From Pseudomonas sp. K2I15 (GTDB lineage Bacteria > Pseudomonadota > Gammaproteobacteria > Pseudomonadales > Pseudomonadaceae): a DNA stretch of 64,000 nucleotides. The position numbers and the translations under genes are program-made. Where the stretch lies: positions 186,001 through 250,000 of the forward strand of contig NZ_NIXO01000002.1 of the NCBI RefSeq assembly GCF_002204795.1. Reading direction: 5' to 3'. Shown here one piece after another: positions 43,530-52,182 of this stretch. How positions within the stretch are numbered: the stretch's first letter is position 1; each line of letters begins with the position of its first letter. The notes beneath the pieces were generated by a model. The model had not been told where the DNA came from. It worked only from the letters and a program-made list of their open reading frames with translations, and made no database searches.

Positions 43530-44348
43530 TCATGGAGTCTGCAAAAATTGATCGGCTATCGTTCCGTGAAGCGTCGTTTGCACGGCGCCGGTCAGCACAA
43601 CACCACCCCTGCCGTCCCAGTGCACCGTCACCGTACCGCCGTCGCATTGCACCTCGACGGTGTCATCCAGCAGCCCGCGACGAATCCCGTTGACCACTGC
43701 GCCACAACAGCACGAACCCGAGCCCTGCGGGATGCCGCCGCCACGCTCCCAGATGCGCAGGCGGATATGGCCACGGTCGAGCACCTGCACGAAATGCACG
43801 TTGGTCTTGTTGGGGAACAGCGGATGGGTTTCCAGCGACGGCCCAATGGCGGCGATGTCGAGGGTCGCCAGATCATCGACGAAGAACGTGCAATGCGGGT
43901 TGCCCATGCTGCACGCCGCAGGGTCGCCCTCCAGCGGCAACAGTCGAGTGTCCAGCGCACGCGCCAGCGCAATCTCCTGCCAATCCAGCAGCGGCGGCCC
44001 CATGTCCACCGACACCCGCTGCCCCGATTCACGCACGCAGGTCAGCAAGCCCCGGTTGGTTCGCAGCACGATGGAGGTGCTGCCGGCTTCGCGCATCAGC
44101 ATGTCCGCCACCCCACGGGTGGCGCTGCCGCAGGTGTCGAGCGGGGTGCCGCTGGGGTTCCAGAATGTGATGCGGGCGGCGGCGTCAGCGCAATCGAGCA
44201 CCACAGCTAACTGATTGAAGCCGATGCCGCGATGGCGGTCGCCCAGGCGGCGGGCGATTTCAGCAGTGATCGGGTCACCCTTCCCACGCCGGTCGATCAC
44301 GATGAAGTCATCACCGTGGGCGTGCATCTTCACGAATTGCAAGGTCAT
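43530..44348 (-). CDS. Diaminopimelate epimerase-like protein with altered active site
   Basis: This 272-residue protein has the DapF fold: MHAHGDDFIVIDRR, NPSGTPLDTCGSATRG (first catalytic Cys kept, in place of QCGNGAR), and SMGNPHC. In the second catalytic motif the usual ACGTGACA is replaced by GSGSCCCG, so the second active-site Cys aligns with Ser. Therefore it may not be the housekeeping DapF and may act on another amino acid or as an isomerase. Start chosen at 44348. It is divergent from the alginate-lyase-like gene. Confidence 0.78.
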   Translation of the reverse strand: MTLQFVKMHAHGDDFIVIDRRGKGDPITAEIARRLGDRHRGIGFNQLAVVLDCADAAARITFWNPSGTPLDTCGSATRGVADMLMREAGSTSIVLRTNRGLLTCVRESGQRVSVDMGPPLLDWQEIALARALDTRLLPLEGDPAACSMGNPHCTFFVDDLATLDIAAIGPSLETHPLFPNKTNVHFVQVLDRGHIRLRIWERGGGIPQGSGSCCCGAVVNGIRRGLLDDTVEVQCDGGTVTVHWDGRGGVVLTGAVQTTLHGTIADQFLQTP

Positions 44349-44478
44349 GGGGCGTCCTGTTCTAGACCTGTCACTGCGCCCAAGCATACGGACGTAGTGG
44401 GTATTTCATCAAATATCCGTCAGGGTCATGTTAACGTCGCGCGATTGCGATATGGCCAATCCTTCCCTGAGAAACCGC

Positions 44479-45537
44479 ATGCTACAACGCCCCTTGAAAG
44501 CCGTGATTCTGACCGCGCTGCTCGCCGCATTCGCCCACGCCGCGTTTGCCGCGCCTCAAGCCCTGAGCGCCTGCCAGCCCGCCACCTCGAACCCGACCGC
44601 CAAAACGCTCCTGGCCGCCGCCCAGCGCCACCTCGGCGACCAACCCGGCGCCCTGCCCCATCTGCACACCGAAGGTACGCTGCCCAACCAAGGCATTCGC
44701 GAGCAAAGCATCGCCGCCGAGAAGGACTGGCCGGTGATGCGCCAAGCGGCCCTGGCCTGGCGCCTGAGCCGCGACACGCGCTACCTCAAGCAAGTGGATG
44801 ACTACCTCAGCGCGTGGGCCAGCACTTATCAGCCGGACTTCAACCCGATCGACGAAACCAACCTCGACATGCTGATAAACGCCTACGCCCTCACCGCCAG
44901 CGACCTTCGGCCCCAAACCCGCGACGCCACCCGCGCGCTGCTGACCAACCTGGGCAACGGCTATATCGAGCGCATCAAGCAGTTCCATGGTGCAAAAAAA
45001 GCCACCAACACCAATAACTGGCAGAGCCATCGCGTGAAGCTGGTCACCGTGGCCGCCGCCGCATTGGGCGACCGCGAGATGCTGGCGCAGGCCTTCCAGC
45101 TGTTCCAGCAACAAATCACCGACAACGTATTGCCCGACGGCTCCGTGACCGACTTCCAGGACCGTGACGCCCTGCACTACGTGGTCTACGACCTGGAGCC
45201 GCTGGTTCAGGCAGCACTGGCGGCCAAGCCCTACGGCATCGGCGGCAACTGGCTGGACTTTACCGCAGCCCATGGCGGCTCGCTGAGCGAAGCACTGGAC
45301 TGGCTTGCCCCGTATGCCAAGGGCCAGCGCAGCCACGAAGAATTCGTGCACACCCGCGTGCAGTTCGACAAAGACCGGGCTAACGTCGGCGAACCCGGCT
45401 ACAGCGGCGAGTGGAACCCGAAAAGCAGCAATACGCTGTACTGGCTGGCCGCGCAGCTGGACGCGCGGTATTTACCGGTGGCCGAACAGCTCGCGCCAAA
45501 ACCTGCGGACTGGATCAGTGCCTGCTATTTGAAGTGA
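44479..45537 (+). CDS. Alginate lyase family protein (periplasmic)
   Basis: This 352-residue protein has a signal peptide (MLQRPLKAVILTALLAAFAH, cleavage near AFA). The domain resembles AlgL-type alginate lyases: NNWQSHRVKL replaces the NNHSYW-type catalytic motif, and LHYVVYDLEPLVQAAL is the conserved DxLxYHxxxLxPL-type end. The frame is open further (ATG at 44452), so the start is not certain. It is not in an alginate cluster, so it may act on other polyuronates. Confidence 0.75.
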   Translation: MLQRPLKAVILTALLAAFAHAAFAAPQALSACQPATSNPTAKTLLAAAQRHLGDQPGALPHLHTEGTLPNQGIREQSIAAEKDWPVMRQAALAWRLSRDTRYLKQVDDYLSAWASTYQPDFNPIDETNLDMLINAYALTASDLRPQTRDATRALLTNLGNGYIERIKQFHGAKKATNTNNWQSHRVKLVTVAAAALGDREMLAQAFQLFQQQITDNVLPDGSVTDFQDRDALHYVVYDLEPLVQAALAAKPYGIGGNWLDFTAAHGGSLSEALDWLAPYAKGQRSHEEFVHTRVQFDKDRANVGEPGYSGEWNPKSSNTLYWLAAQLDARYLPVAEQLAPKPADWISACYLK

Positions 45538-45582
45538 ATCAGCGGTTAGACTGACCCGACTCACCTGTTCGAAGGATCGACG

Positions 45583-46089
45583 ATGCTTATTGTGTTCAGC
45601 GGCCTGCCCGGTACCGGGAAGACCACGATTGCCAAGGCCCTCGCTGCCCAGACCAATGCTGTGTACCTGCGCATCGATACCATCGAGCAGGCCATCCGGG
45701 ATGCCGGCGTTTTTCCACAAGGCGTGGGCAGCAGCGGTTATCAGGTGGCCAATGCGCTGGCCTTGAGCAACCTCGCGCTGGGCCACACGGTTGTCGTTGA
45801 TTGCGTTAACCCAGTGGCTGAAAGCCGTCAGGCCTGGAGCGAAACCGCTCTACGCGCCAGTACGTCGCTGGTGAATATCCAGGTGGTTTGCTCGGACCAA
45901 CACGAACACCAACGCCGCGTGGAAACTCGTGCCAGCGACATTCCCGGGCTGACACCGCCAACGTGGCAGTCGGTCTTGGCCCATGAATATGAGCCATGGC
46001 ACGACGCGCCCTTTACCGTCGACACCGCACAACTACCTGCCGCTGAAGCCGTGGCGATGATTACCCGCCAACTCGCCAGCCAGCGCTGA
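45583..46089 (+). CDS. P-loop kinase-like AAA family protein
   Basis: This 168-residue protein has a P-loop GLPGTGKTT at residues 7-15 (SGLPGTGKTTIAKALA) and RIDTIEQAI, typical of small AAA_33-type kinases (gluconate/APS/zeta-like). The C-terminal half lacks recognised specific motifs. It probably phosphorylates a small molecule. Its ATG is preceded by GAAGGAT. It lies between the alginate-lyase-like gene and dmeR. Confidence 0.82.
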   Translation: MLIVFSGLPGTGKTTIAKALAAQTNAVYLRIDTIEQAIRDAGVFPQGVGSSGYQVANALALSNLALGHTVVVDCVNPVAESRQAWSETALRASTSLVNIQVVCSDQHEHQRRVETRASDIPGLTPPTWQSVLAHEYEPWHDAPFTVDTAQLPAAEAVAMITRQLASQR

Positions 46090-46142
46090 CCCCCTCTCCC
46101 GCCCTTGCGAAATACATCCGTACCTGTAACTATCCATTTCAA

Positions 46143-46165
46143 ATATAGGTAGGGGGGGTATGGTA
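46143..46165. promoter_or_regulatory. Candidate DmeR/RcnR operator overlapping the ribosome site
   Basis: An AT-flanked seven-G tract (ATAGGTAGGGGGGGTATGGT) ends at the dmeR ATG. It resembles the G/C-tract operators of RcnR/CsoR-family repressors (TACT-G6-AGTA) and the Rhizobium DmeR site as I recall it. The G tract is also the only Shine-Dalgarno-like sequence, six bases before the start. Confidence 0.55.
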
Positions 46166-46440
46166 TGGCTCATATAAAATCAGGCAAGGACGACCTGCTC
46201 AAACGCGTCAAACGCATCGCCGGGCAGATCCAGGCCGTGGAGCGAGCGCTGGAGTCAGACGATGACTGCGCCAAAACCCTGCACCTGGTGGCCGCCACAC
46301 GGGGCGCAATCAACGGGCTGATGGATGAAATCATCGAAGACCACGCCCGTGAGCATGTGGCCCACCCCGATTTAAGCGATGAAGAACGTGCCAAGGGCGT
46401 CGATGAACTACTCGAAGCCATCCGCCGCTACAGCAAATAG
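46165..46440 (+). CDS. dmeR: CsoR/RcnR-family metal-sensing repressor (DmeR-like)
   Basis: This 91-residue all-helical repressor has the RcnR ligand set: His3, Cys35, His60 and His64 (counting from MAHIKSGKDD). FrmR-type proteins lack the His64, so Ni(II)/Co(II) sensing is favoured over formaldehyde. VKRIAGQIQAVERALE is the DNA-contacting helix region. It lies 11 bp upstream of the DmeF transporter. An operator-like G tract abuts the start codon. The protein would release DNA on metal binding and derepress dmeF. Confidence 0.9.
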   Translation: MAHIKSGKDDLLKRVKRIAGQIQAVERALESDDDCAKTLHLVAATRGAINGLMDEIIEDHAREHVAHPDLSDEERAKGVDELLEAIRRYSK

Positions 46441-46451
46441 AGTTCGTTGAT

Positions 46452-47381
46452 ATGAACGCCACACACACCAACCACAGCCACCCGCATATGTTCCTCGGCG
46501 CCTCACACGATGAGAACGCCAAGCGCACGTTATGGGTGGTTGCGCTGACCGTGATCATGATGGTCGGGGAAATTACCGCGGGTTACATCACCGGCTCCAT
46601 GGCCTTGCTCGCAGATGGTTTTCACATGGCCACCCACGCCGGTGCGCTAGGCATCGCAGCAGCGGCCTACGCCTATGCCCGGCGCCATGCGGCCAGCACT
46701 CGCTACAGCTTTGGTACCGGTAAAGTCGGTGACCTGGGTGGGTTTGCTTCGGCGCTGGTGTTGGGCTTGGTCGCGATCGGCATTGGCGTCGAGTCGCTGA
46801 TCCGCCTGCTTGAGCCGACCCAGGTCGACTTCGGCACCGCAACGCTGATCGCCATCGTGGGCTTGGCGGTGAACGTCGTGAGCGCCCTGCTGCTTTCCGG
46901 CAGCCATGGTCATAGTCATCATCATGACCATGGGCATGATCACGGCCACAGCCATGGCCACGACAACAACCTGCGCTCTGCTTATGTCCATGTGCTGGCC
47001 GATGCGCTGACGTCCATCCTGGCCATCGCCGCCCTGCTGGCCGGTCGTTACCTGGGCTGGGTGTGGCTTGACCCGCTGATGGGGATCGTCGGCGCGCTGG
47101 TGATTGCACGCTGGGCCTGGACCTTGATGCGCGATACGTCGGGTGTGCTGCTGGACCGCACCGACGAGCACGTGGCCGAGGAAATTCGTGAAATCCTCGG
47201 TGCTTCGGGCGATGTGAGCATCACCGACCTGCACGTGTGGCAAGTGGGGCCCGAAGCGCGCGCCGCGATTGTGAGTGTGTTGGGCAATGCACAGGTGAAT
47301 GCCGAGGTCATCCGCGAGCGGCTGGCGCCGGTGCATGAGGTGACGCACCTGACGGTGGAATACCGCACGCTGCCTTCTTGA
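46452..47381 (+). CDS. dmeF: Cation diffusion facilitator, Co/Ni efflux DmeF-like
   Basis: This 309-residue CDF transporter has six membrane helices, an N-terminal HTNHSHPHM, the HD motif in LLADGFHMATHAGAL and a second site in HVLADALTSI. A His-rich loop (SHGHSHHHDHGHDHGHSHGH, about residues 151-173) lies between helices 4 and 5. The C-terminal cytoplasmic domain is SDVSITDLHVW-like. It exports Co(II)/Ni(II) in exchange for protons (family knowledge). It is co-transcribed with dmeR. Confidence 0.92.
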   Translation: MNATHTNHSHPHMFLGASHDENAKRTLWVVALTVIMMVGEITAGYITGSMALLADGFHMATHAGALGIAAAAYAYARRHAASTRYSFGTGKVGDLGGFASALVLGLVAIGIGVESLIRLLEPTQVDFGTATLIAIVGLAVNVVSALLLSGSHGHSHHHDHGHDHGHSHGHDNNLRSAYVHVLADALTSILAIAALLAGRYLGWVWLDPLMGIVGALVIARWAWTLMRDTSGVLLDRTDEHVAEEIREILGASGDVSITDLHVWQVGPEARAAIVSVLGNAQVNAEVIRERLAPVHEVTHLTVEYRTLPS

Positions 47382-47435
47382 AGTCACGCTGATTGATTAG
47401 GATGCCCCGTCCTTTCCAACGAACAAGGCACCCGC

Positions 47436-48626
47436 ATGGCCAACACGCATGCCCGTCACGCTGATAGCGCAGGCTCGGTTTTTTTGATCTTCCTGCGCCT
47501 TGGGCTGATTTCTTTCGGCGGCCCCGTCGCGCATTTGGGCTACTTTCGCGATGAGTTTGTGGCGCGGCGTCGCTGGCTGAGCGAGCGCAGTTACGCCGAG
47601 TTGGTCGCGCTGTGCCAATTCCTGCCAGGGCCGGCCAGCAGCCAGGTCGGCATTGCGTTGGGCCTGTCCCGGGCGGGGTATGCCGGAGCGCTCGCGGCCT
47701 GGGCAGGTTTTACGCTGCCTTCGGCCGCCGCCCTGATCCTGTTTGCAGTGGGCCTCTCGGACTATGGCGCGGCCCTCTCCTCCGGCGCCCTGCACGGCCT
47801 TAAAGTCGTCGCTGTGGCGGTGGTTGCCCAAGCTGTTTGGGGCATGGCGCGGCACCTGTGCACCGACGCGCCGCGCGTGACGCTCATGCTGGTTGCCGCC
47901 TGCGTCGCGCTGCTCGTACCGTTCGCCTGGGGACAGGTCGGGGTGATTGCCTGCGCGGCAATGGTCGGGCTGCTGTTGTTCACACCCAAGGCCCGTGCGG
48001 AGCATGAAGCCCTCCCGATAACCGTCAGTCGCCGGGCCGGGGTGATCTGGCTTTCACTGTTCCTGTTGTTTTTGCTCGGGTTACCGCTCGCGGCCCACTG
48101 GGTACCCAGCCCAACCCTGACGATGGTCGATGCGTTCTATCGGGTGGGCTCGCTGGTGTTCGGCGGCGGGCATGTGGTGCTACCACTGCTGCAAGCGGAA
48201 GTGGTGTCCACTGGCTGGGTCAGTAATGAGGTTTTTCTGGCAGGGTACGGTGCCGCCCAGGCAATTCCCGGCCCGCTGTTCACCTTCGCGGCGTTCCTCG
48301 GCGCATCGATGGGCCAAGGCTGGACCACCGGCGTGATTGCCCTGCTGGCGATCTTCGCTCCCTCGTTTTTGTTGATTATGGGCGCCTTGCCTTTCTGGGA
48401 CAGCTTGCGCCGCAGCGTGCGCACCCAAGGCGCGCTGGCCGGGGTGAACGCCGCGGTTGTCGGCCTGCTATTGGCGGCGTTGTATCAGCCGGTGTGGACC
48501 AACGCGATTTTTCGGCCGGTGGATTTTGCCCTGGCACTGGTTGCGCTGGTTGCGTTGATGTTCTGGAAGCTGCCGCCGTGGCTGGTGGTCGCTGCAGGCG
48601 CCATGGTTGGCTGGCTTATAGCGTGA
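47436..48626 (+). CDS. chrA: Chromate efflux transporter ChrA
   Basis: This 396-residue long-chain CHR transporter consists of two similar halves. The first has LGLISFGGPVAHLGYFRDEFV and LPGPASSQVGIALG; the second has VGSLVFGGGHVVLPLLQAEV and AIPGPLFTFAAFLGAS. These repeated FGGxxxHL/PGPxxxx motifs are the family hallmark. It exports chromate, probably in exchange for a counter-ion. The stop overlaps the convergent L,D-transpeptidase gene by 11 bp. Confidence 0.93.
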   Translation: MANTHARHADSAGSVFLIFLRLGLISFGGPVAHLGYFRDEFVARRRWLSERSYAELVALCQFLPGPASSQVGIALGLSRAGYAGALAAWAGFTLPSAAALILFAVGLSDYGAALSSGALHGLKVVAVAVVAQAVWGMARHLCTDAPRVTLMLVAACVALLVPFAWGQVGVIACAAMVGLLLFTPKARAEHEALPITVSRRAGVIWLSLFLLFLLGLPLAAHWVPSPTLTMVDAFYRVGSLVFGGGHVVLPLLQAEVVSTGWVSNEVFLAGYGAAQAIPGPLFTFAAFLGASMGQGWTTGVIALLAIFAPSFLLIMGALPFWDSLRRSVRTQGALAGVNAAVVGLLLAALYQPVWTNAIFRPVDFALALVALVALMFWKLPPWLVVAAGAMVGWLIA

Positions 48627-50196
48627 CGCCCATCGCCTTCATCAACACCGGGTCCCGCCCATAAATATCCGGCGCGTACAGCAACGCGCCCTTGCCATCG
48701 ACCTGCACCGTCCAGTACCCCAACAACACCGGCACCGGGCTGGCGAGCCGGAACTCGTGGGTGGTTTCCGTCGCCAGCAATTCTTCGGTGCGGACCTTTT
48801 CCGCCGGGCTCACCAACAAATCCCGCAACTGCAGTGGCTGCTCAACCCTCACACACCCCGAACTGAAAGCTCGCGGCCCCTTGGAGAACAGCGGCTGGCT
48901 TGGCGTGTCGTGCAGGTACACCGAATACGGGTTGGGAAAGCGCAGCACGATCCGGCCCAGCGGGTTGCGAGGCCCGGGGCCCAGGCGCAGCAGGATGTTG
49001 CCGGGGTGCGACCAGTCGACCTGTTCCGGCGCCAGCGGGTTGCCCTGGCTGTCGAGCACTTGCAAGTTCTGTTGGCGCAGGTATTCGGGGTTCAGGCGGA
49101 TCGCCGGCAGCTTGTCCTCGCGCATGATGGTGGGCGGGATGGTCCAGGTGGGGTTCAGGGTCAGCCGGGTGATGCGCGACTTCAGCAGCGGCGTCTGGCG
49201 GTCGGCGCGGCCGACTTGCAGGCGGGTTTGCCACACGGGCACACCGCCCTGGTAGAAGCTCAGTTGCGCGGCTGCAACGTTCACCAGCACGCCTTCGGGC
49301 TCAAGGTCCTGGGACAGCCAGCGAAACCGCTCAAGGTTGATGCGCAGTTGCTCGCGGCGAATCGCCGGGCTGATGTTCAGCTCGGTGACGGTGCCGGGCC
49401 CGATCACGCCGTCGGCTTGCAGTGAATGGCTTTGCTGGAAGGTCTTGATGGCGTTCACCAACTCGCCACGGTACTGCGTCCCGGAAGCGGTGGCAGTCAG
49501 GTAGCCGCCATTGACCATTCGCCGCGCCAGTTGCGGCACTCGCGAATCGTCCATGCCCGGGCGCAACAGCGGGCCGCTGGCAACGGCCTCCCAATGCGGC
49601 AACGGTTGCTGGCGCAGTGCGGCATAGGCGCTGCGCAGGCTGAGGTATAACGGCGCGTTCGGGCGGGCCTGGTCGAAGGCTTGGGCGATGTTCTGCAAGC
49701 CCGGCCCGGCCAGCGCCAGTACTTGGGTGTCGGGGTCCAGGGCCGGTGGTTGCGAGTGCCAGAGGGGTTCGAAACGCGACTGCTGCAGGCGGCCGAAATG
49801 CAGATCCTGCAAGGCTTGCAGGTATTGCTGGCTGGTGGCGATGTCGCTGCACAGCACGTTACCCGTGGCATCCGCCGGCGGCAGTCTATAGTGAGTCGGG
49901 TCCAGGCCGTCGTCGGCCAGCATCAGCAGTTGAGCTTGCAAGGCGGCGCGGCGATCACCTTCAAGCCACAGCGCGACATCGCCCTGCTGCTGGTAGAACG
50001 CCTGCAATCGCGCCTGGGCAACGGCGTCGACCTGCCCGGCCAGGCCCGGGCAAACGGCCGGCAATTGCGAGAGCGCCAGTTGCACCGGGGCCGGCGACAC
50101 CACCAGCACGTCTTCGGCTGTCGCGACCAGCGGTGCAACGAGCAGGCAAATGCTCAAGTAACATGCGTGTTTTTTGAACAATCGCTTAGCTCCCAT
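48616..50196 (-). CDS. L,D-transpeptidase (YcbB/LdtD-like), periplasmic
   Basis: This 526-residue protein has a signal peptide (cleavage near VATAED), an N-terminal scaffold domain, a peptidoglycan-binding repeat (FQQSHSLQADGVIGPGTVTELN near residue 265) and a YkuD catalytic domain with SSGCVRVE as the active-site Cys. YcbB-type enzymes make 3-3 peptidoglycan cross-links. The start at 50196 leaves only 22 bp to the divergent family member; the frame is open upstream to 50406 but this part is shadow. Confidence 0.9.
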   Translation of the reverse strand: MGAKRLFKKHACYLSICLLVAPLVATAEDVLVVSPAPVQLALSQLPAVCPGLAGQVDAVAQARLQAFYQQQGDVALWLEGDRRAALQAQLLMLADDGLDPTHYRLPPADATGNVLCSDIATSQQYLQALQDLHFGRLQQSRFEPLWHSQPPALDPDTQVLALAGPGLQNIAQAFDQARPNAPLYLSLRSAYAALRQQPLPHWEAVASGPLLRPGMDDSRVPQLARRMVNGGYLTATASGTQYRGELVNAIKTFQQSHSLQADGVIGPGTVTELNISPAIRREQLRINLERFRWLSQDLEPEGVLVNVAAAQLSFYQGGVPVWQTRLQVGRADRQTPLLKSRITRLTLNPTWTIPPTIMREDKLPAIRLNPEYLRQQNLQVLDSQGNPLAPEQVDWSHPGNILLRLGPGPRNPLGRIVLRFPNPYSVYLHDTPSQPLFSKGPRAFSSGCVRVEQPLQLRDLLVSPAEKVRTEELLATETTHEFRLASPVPVLLGYWTVQVDGKGALLYAPDIYGRDPVLMKAMGVTL

Positions 50197-50218
50197 CCAC
50201 GGCGGAGATGCTCTATAC

Positions 50219-50932
50219 ATGCTGACCTTTTGCTGCCGACTCGGCCTGATCATCTCGACCTTTGCCTCGCTGAGCACGCTTGCGCTCGCAGACACCGGTA
50301 AACCTCTTACTCTGTATAGCAGCCTCGCCCACGCGGCTCCAGAACTCAACCCCGACGTATTGAAAAGAGCGTTGAGCGCCATGCAATGCGCGGTGGGCAA
50401 TGGCATCGAACAGTCCGACCGGCTGGCCGTTATCGACTATTCCCAACCTTCGACCGCCCGTCGCCTATGGATCTTCGACCTGCGCAAAAAGACTTTAGTG
50501 CTGCGCGACCTGGTGGCCCATGGGCAAAAGTCCGGGGAAAACTTCGCCACGCAGTTCTCCAACCGTGAAGGCAGCTACCAATCGAGCATCGGTTTGTTCC
50601 GCACCCAGGAGAGCTACGAAGGCGCCCATGGCTACTCGTTGCGCATGGACGGCCTGGAGCCGGGCTTCAATGACCGTGCGCGGGACCGCGCCATCGTGAT
50701 TCATGCCGCCGACTACGTGAGCCCCTTGTGGAGCAAGCGTGAAGGCCGTATCGGCCGCAGCCAGGGTTGCCCGGCAGTACGCCCGCAAGTGGCACGCCAG
50801 GTGGTGGATAAGCTCAAGGACGGCCAGTTCATGTTTTCCTGGTACCCCGACCAGCGCTGGCTGAAGTCCTCGGCGTACCTCAACTGCAAGCCACGCCAGA
50901 TGGCGAGTGCCGGTACGGTTAAAGGCGGTTGA
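50219..50932 (+). CDS. L,D-transpeptidase catalytic-domain family protein (YkuD_2)
   Basis: This 237-residue secreted protein has a signal peptide (MLTFCCRLGLIISTFASLST; cleavage near LALA). A YkuD_2-type domain follows: WIFDLRKKTLVLRDLVAHGQ, the His of VIHAADYV and the catalytic GRSQGCPAV. It probably modifies peptidoglycan. GGAG lies 11 bases before the ATG. It diverges from a YcbB-like gene 22 bp away. Confidence 0.87.
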   Translation: MLTFCCRLGLIISTFASLSTLALADTGKPLTLYSSLAHAAPELNPDVLKRALSAMQCAVGNGIEQSDRLAVIDYSQPSTARRLWIFDLRKKTLVLRDLVAHGQKSGENFATQFSNREGSYQSSIGLFRTQESYEGAHGYSLRMDGLEPGFNDRARDRAIVIHAADYVSPLWSKREGRIGRSQGCPAVRPQVARQVVDKLKDGQFMFSWYPDQRWLKSSAYLNCKPRQMASAGTVKGG

Positions 50933-51018
50933 TGGTCTCGCCGTTGGCGTGCACCATGCGGCACACGCCACCAGGAACTTCACCGTGTTCCTGGGCTTGA
51001 TGAGAGAGAGAACCCGAG

Positions 51019-51768
51019 ATGCTTTTACATCAATCCACCTGGATCGAGATTGGCCAGTTTCTGGAACGCAGCCGCAGCATCGTGATTCCCATCGGCTCCA
51101 ACGAACAACACGGCCCCACCGGCCTGCTGGGCACCGACTGGATGTGCCCGGAAATCATCGCCCATGAAGCGCAAAAGAACGCCGACATTTTGATCGGCCC
51201 GACCTTCAATATCGGCATGGCCCAGCACCACCTCGGTTTCCCGGGCACCATTTCCCTGCGCCCTTCGACCTTTATCGCGGCGATTGGTGACTGGGTGCGT
51301 TCGCTCGCGGGCCATGGTTTCGAGAAAATCCTGTTCCTCAATGGGCACGGCGGCAATATCGCCTCGATCGAAGCGGCGTTCTCCGAGCTGTACGCCGACG
51401 CGAGCTTTACCGGACGCCCGTCGGGGTATGCGCTGAAACTGTGCAATTGGTGGGACCTGGAAGGCGTGACCGACCTGGCGCACCAGCAGTTCCCGGTCGG
51501 CCACGGCAGCCATGCCACGCCGTCGGAGATTGCGGTGACCCAATGGGCCTACCCGGATTCGATCAAGTCGGCTGATTACTCACCGCAGATCGCCAACACC
51601 GGCCCGATCCGCGAAGCCCGCGACTTCCGCGCACGCTTCCCCGATGGGCGCATGGGTTCGGACCCCGCGCTGGCCACCCCGCAAAAAGGCGGTGAGTTGG
51701 TGGCGTTGGCGGCCAAAGGGTTGGTGAAGGCGGTGGATACGTTCAGCAGTGAGCCAACACCGCGCTGA
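51019..51768 (+). CDS. Creatininase family amidohydrolase
   Basis: This 249-residue protein has the creatininase metal-site motifs: IGSNEQHGPTGLLGTDW (Glu/His/Asp ligands), NGHGGN and HGSHATPSE. Family members hydrolyse cyclic amides such as creatinine or formamidopyrimidines (ArfB-like). No creatine pathway genes surround it, so the substrate is open. It is followed by a short REP-like hairpin. Confidence 0.85.
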   Translation: MLLHQSTWIEIGQFLERSRSIVIPIGSNEQHGPTGLLGTDWMCPEIIAHEAQKNADILIGPTFNIGMAQHHLGFPGTISLRPSTFIAAIGDWVRSLAGHGFEKILFLNGHGGNIASIEAAFSELYADASFTGRPSGYALKLCNWWDLEGVTDLAHQQFPVGHGSHATPSEIAVTQWAYPDSIKSADYSPQIANTGPIREARDFRARFPDGRMGSDPALATPQKGGELVALAAKGLVKAVDTFSSEPTPR

Positions 51769-51781
51769 ATTGAAATCAAAC

Positions 51782-51813
51782 TGTAGGAGCGAGGGGGACG
51801 CCTCGCTCCTACA
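51782..51813. repeat. Compact REP hairpin, family 'TGTAGGAGC'
   Basis: TGTAGGAGCGAGG (51782-51794) pairs perfectly with CCTCGCTCCTACA (51801-51813) across six bases. The two arms of the usual doublet are fused into a single hairpin. It may terminate transcription of both convergent genes. The stop codon of the lipoprotein gene lies in the right arm. Confidence 0.8.
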
Positions 51814-52150
51814 AGCAATCCTGCGCTACCTGTTCAAACCGCGACGGTTTGAACGTCGACGCCAACGGCTTGCGCTCATACAAGAACACCTTGCCGCCGT
51901 TCTGGGCCTTGTAGACCTCCAGAATGTTGTCCGCCGCGATCTTGCTGGAAACCACCACCCTGGCATGGCGCGAGTTAGTCGTCACCGTCGAGGTCATGCC
52001 GCTTTTCTCGAACTTGGGCACCACGCACTGCACATAGGCTTCGGGGTCCTTGCTGGTTTGCAGCGTCAGGGTCGGGGCATTCGGGGCCGACGCACAGCCG
52101 GCCAGCAGCAAGGAAGCAAAAGCCATCGCGGGTACAAACAAAGAGCGCAT
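51809..52150 (-). CDS. Small hypothetical lipoprotein
   Basis: This 113-residue lipoprotein has a lipobox LLAGC (Cys19; MRSLFVPAMAFASLLLAGC). The mature domain (DPEAYVQCVVPKFEKSG and ARVVVSSKIAADNILEVY) is unassigned but resembles small Pseudomonas lipoproteins. The stop codon (TAG) lies in the arm of a REP hairpin. It lies 32 bp downstream of the exported protein gene at 52183 on the same strand. Confidence 0.72.
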   Translation of the reverse strand: MRSLFVPAMAFASLLLAGCASAPNAPTLTLQTSKDPEAYVQCVVPKFEKSGMTSTVTTNSRHARVVVSSKIAADNILEVYKAQNGGKVFLYERKPLASTFKPSRFEQVAQDCL

Positions 52151-52182
52151 AAAAATCCCTGAAGAATAAAAATTAAGTGTAC

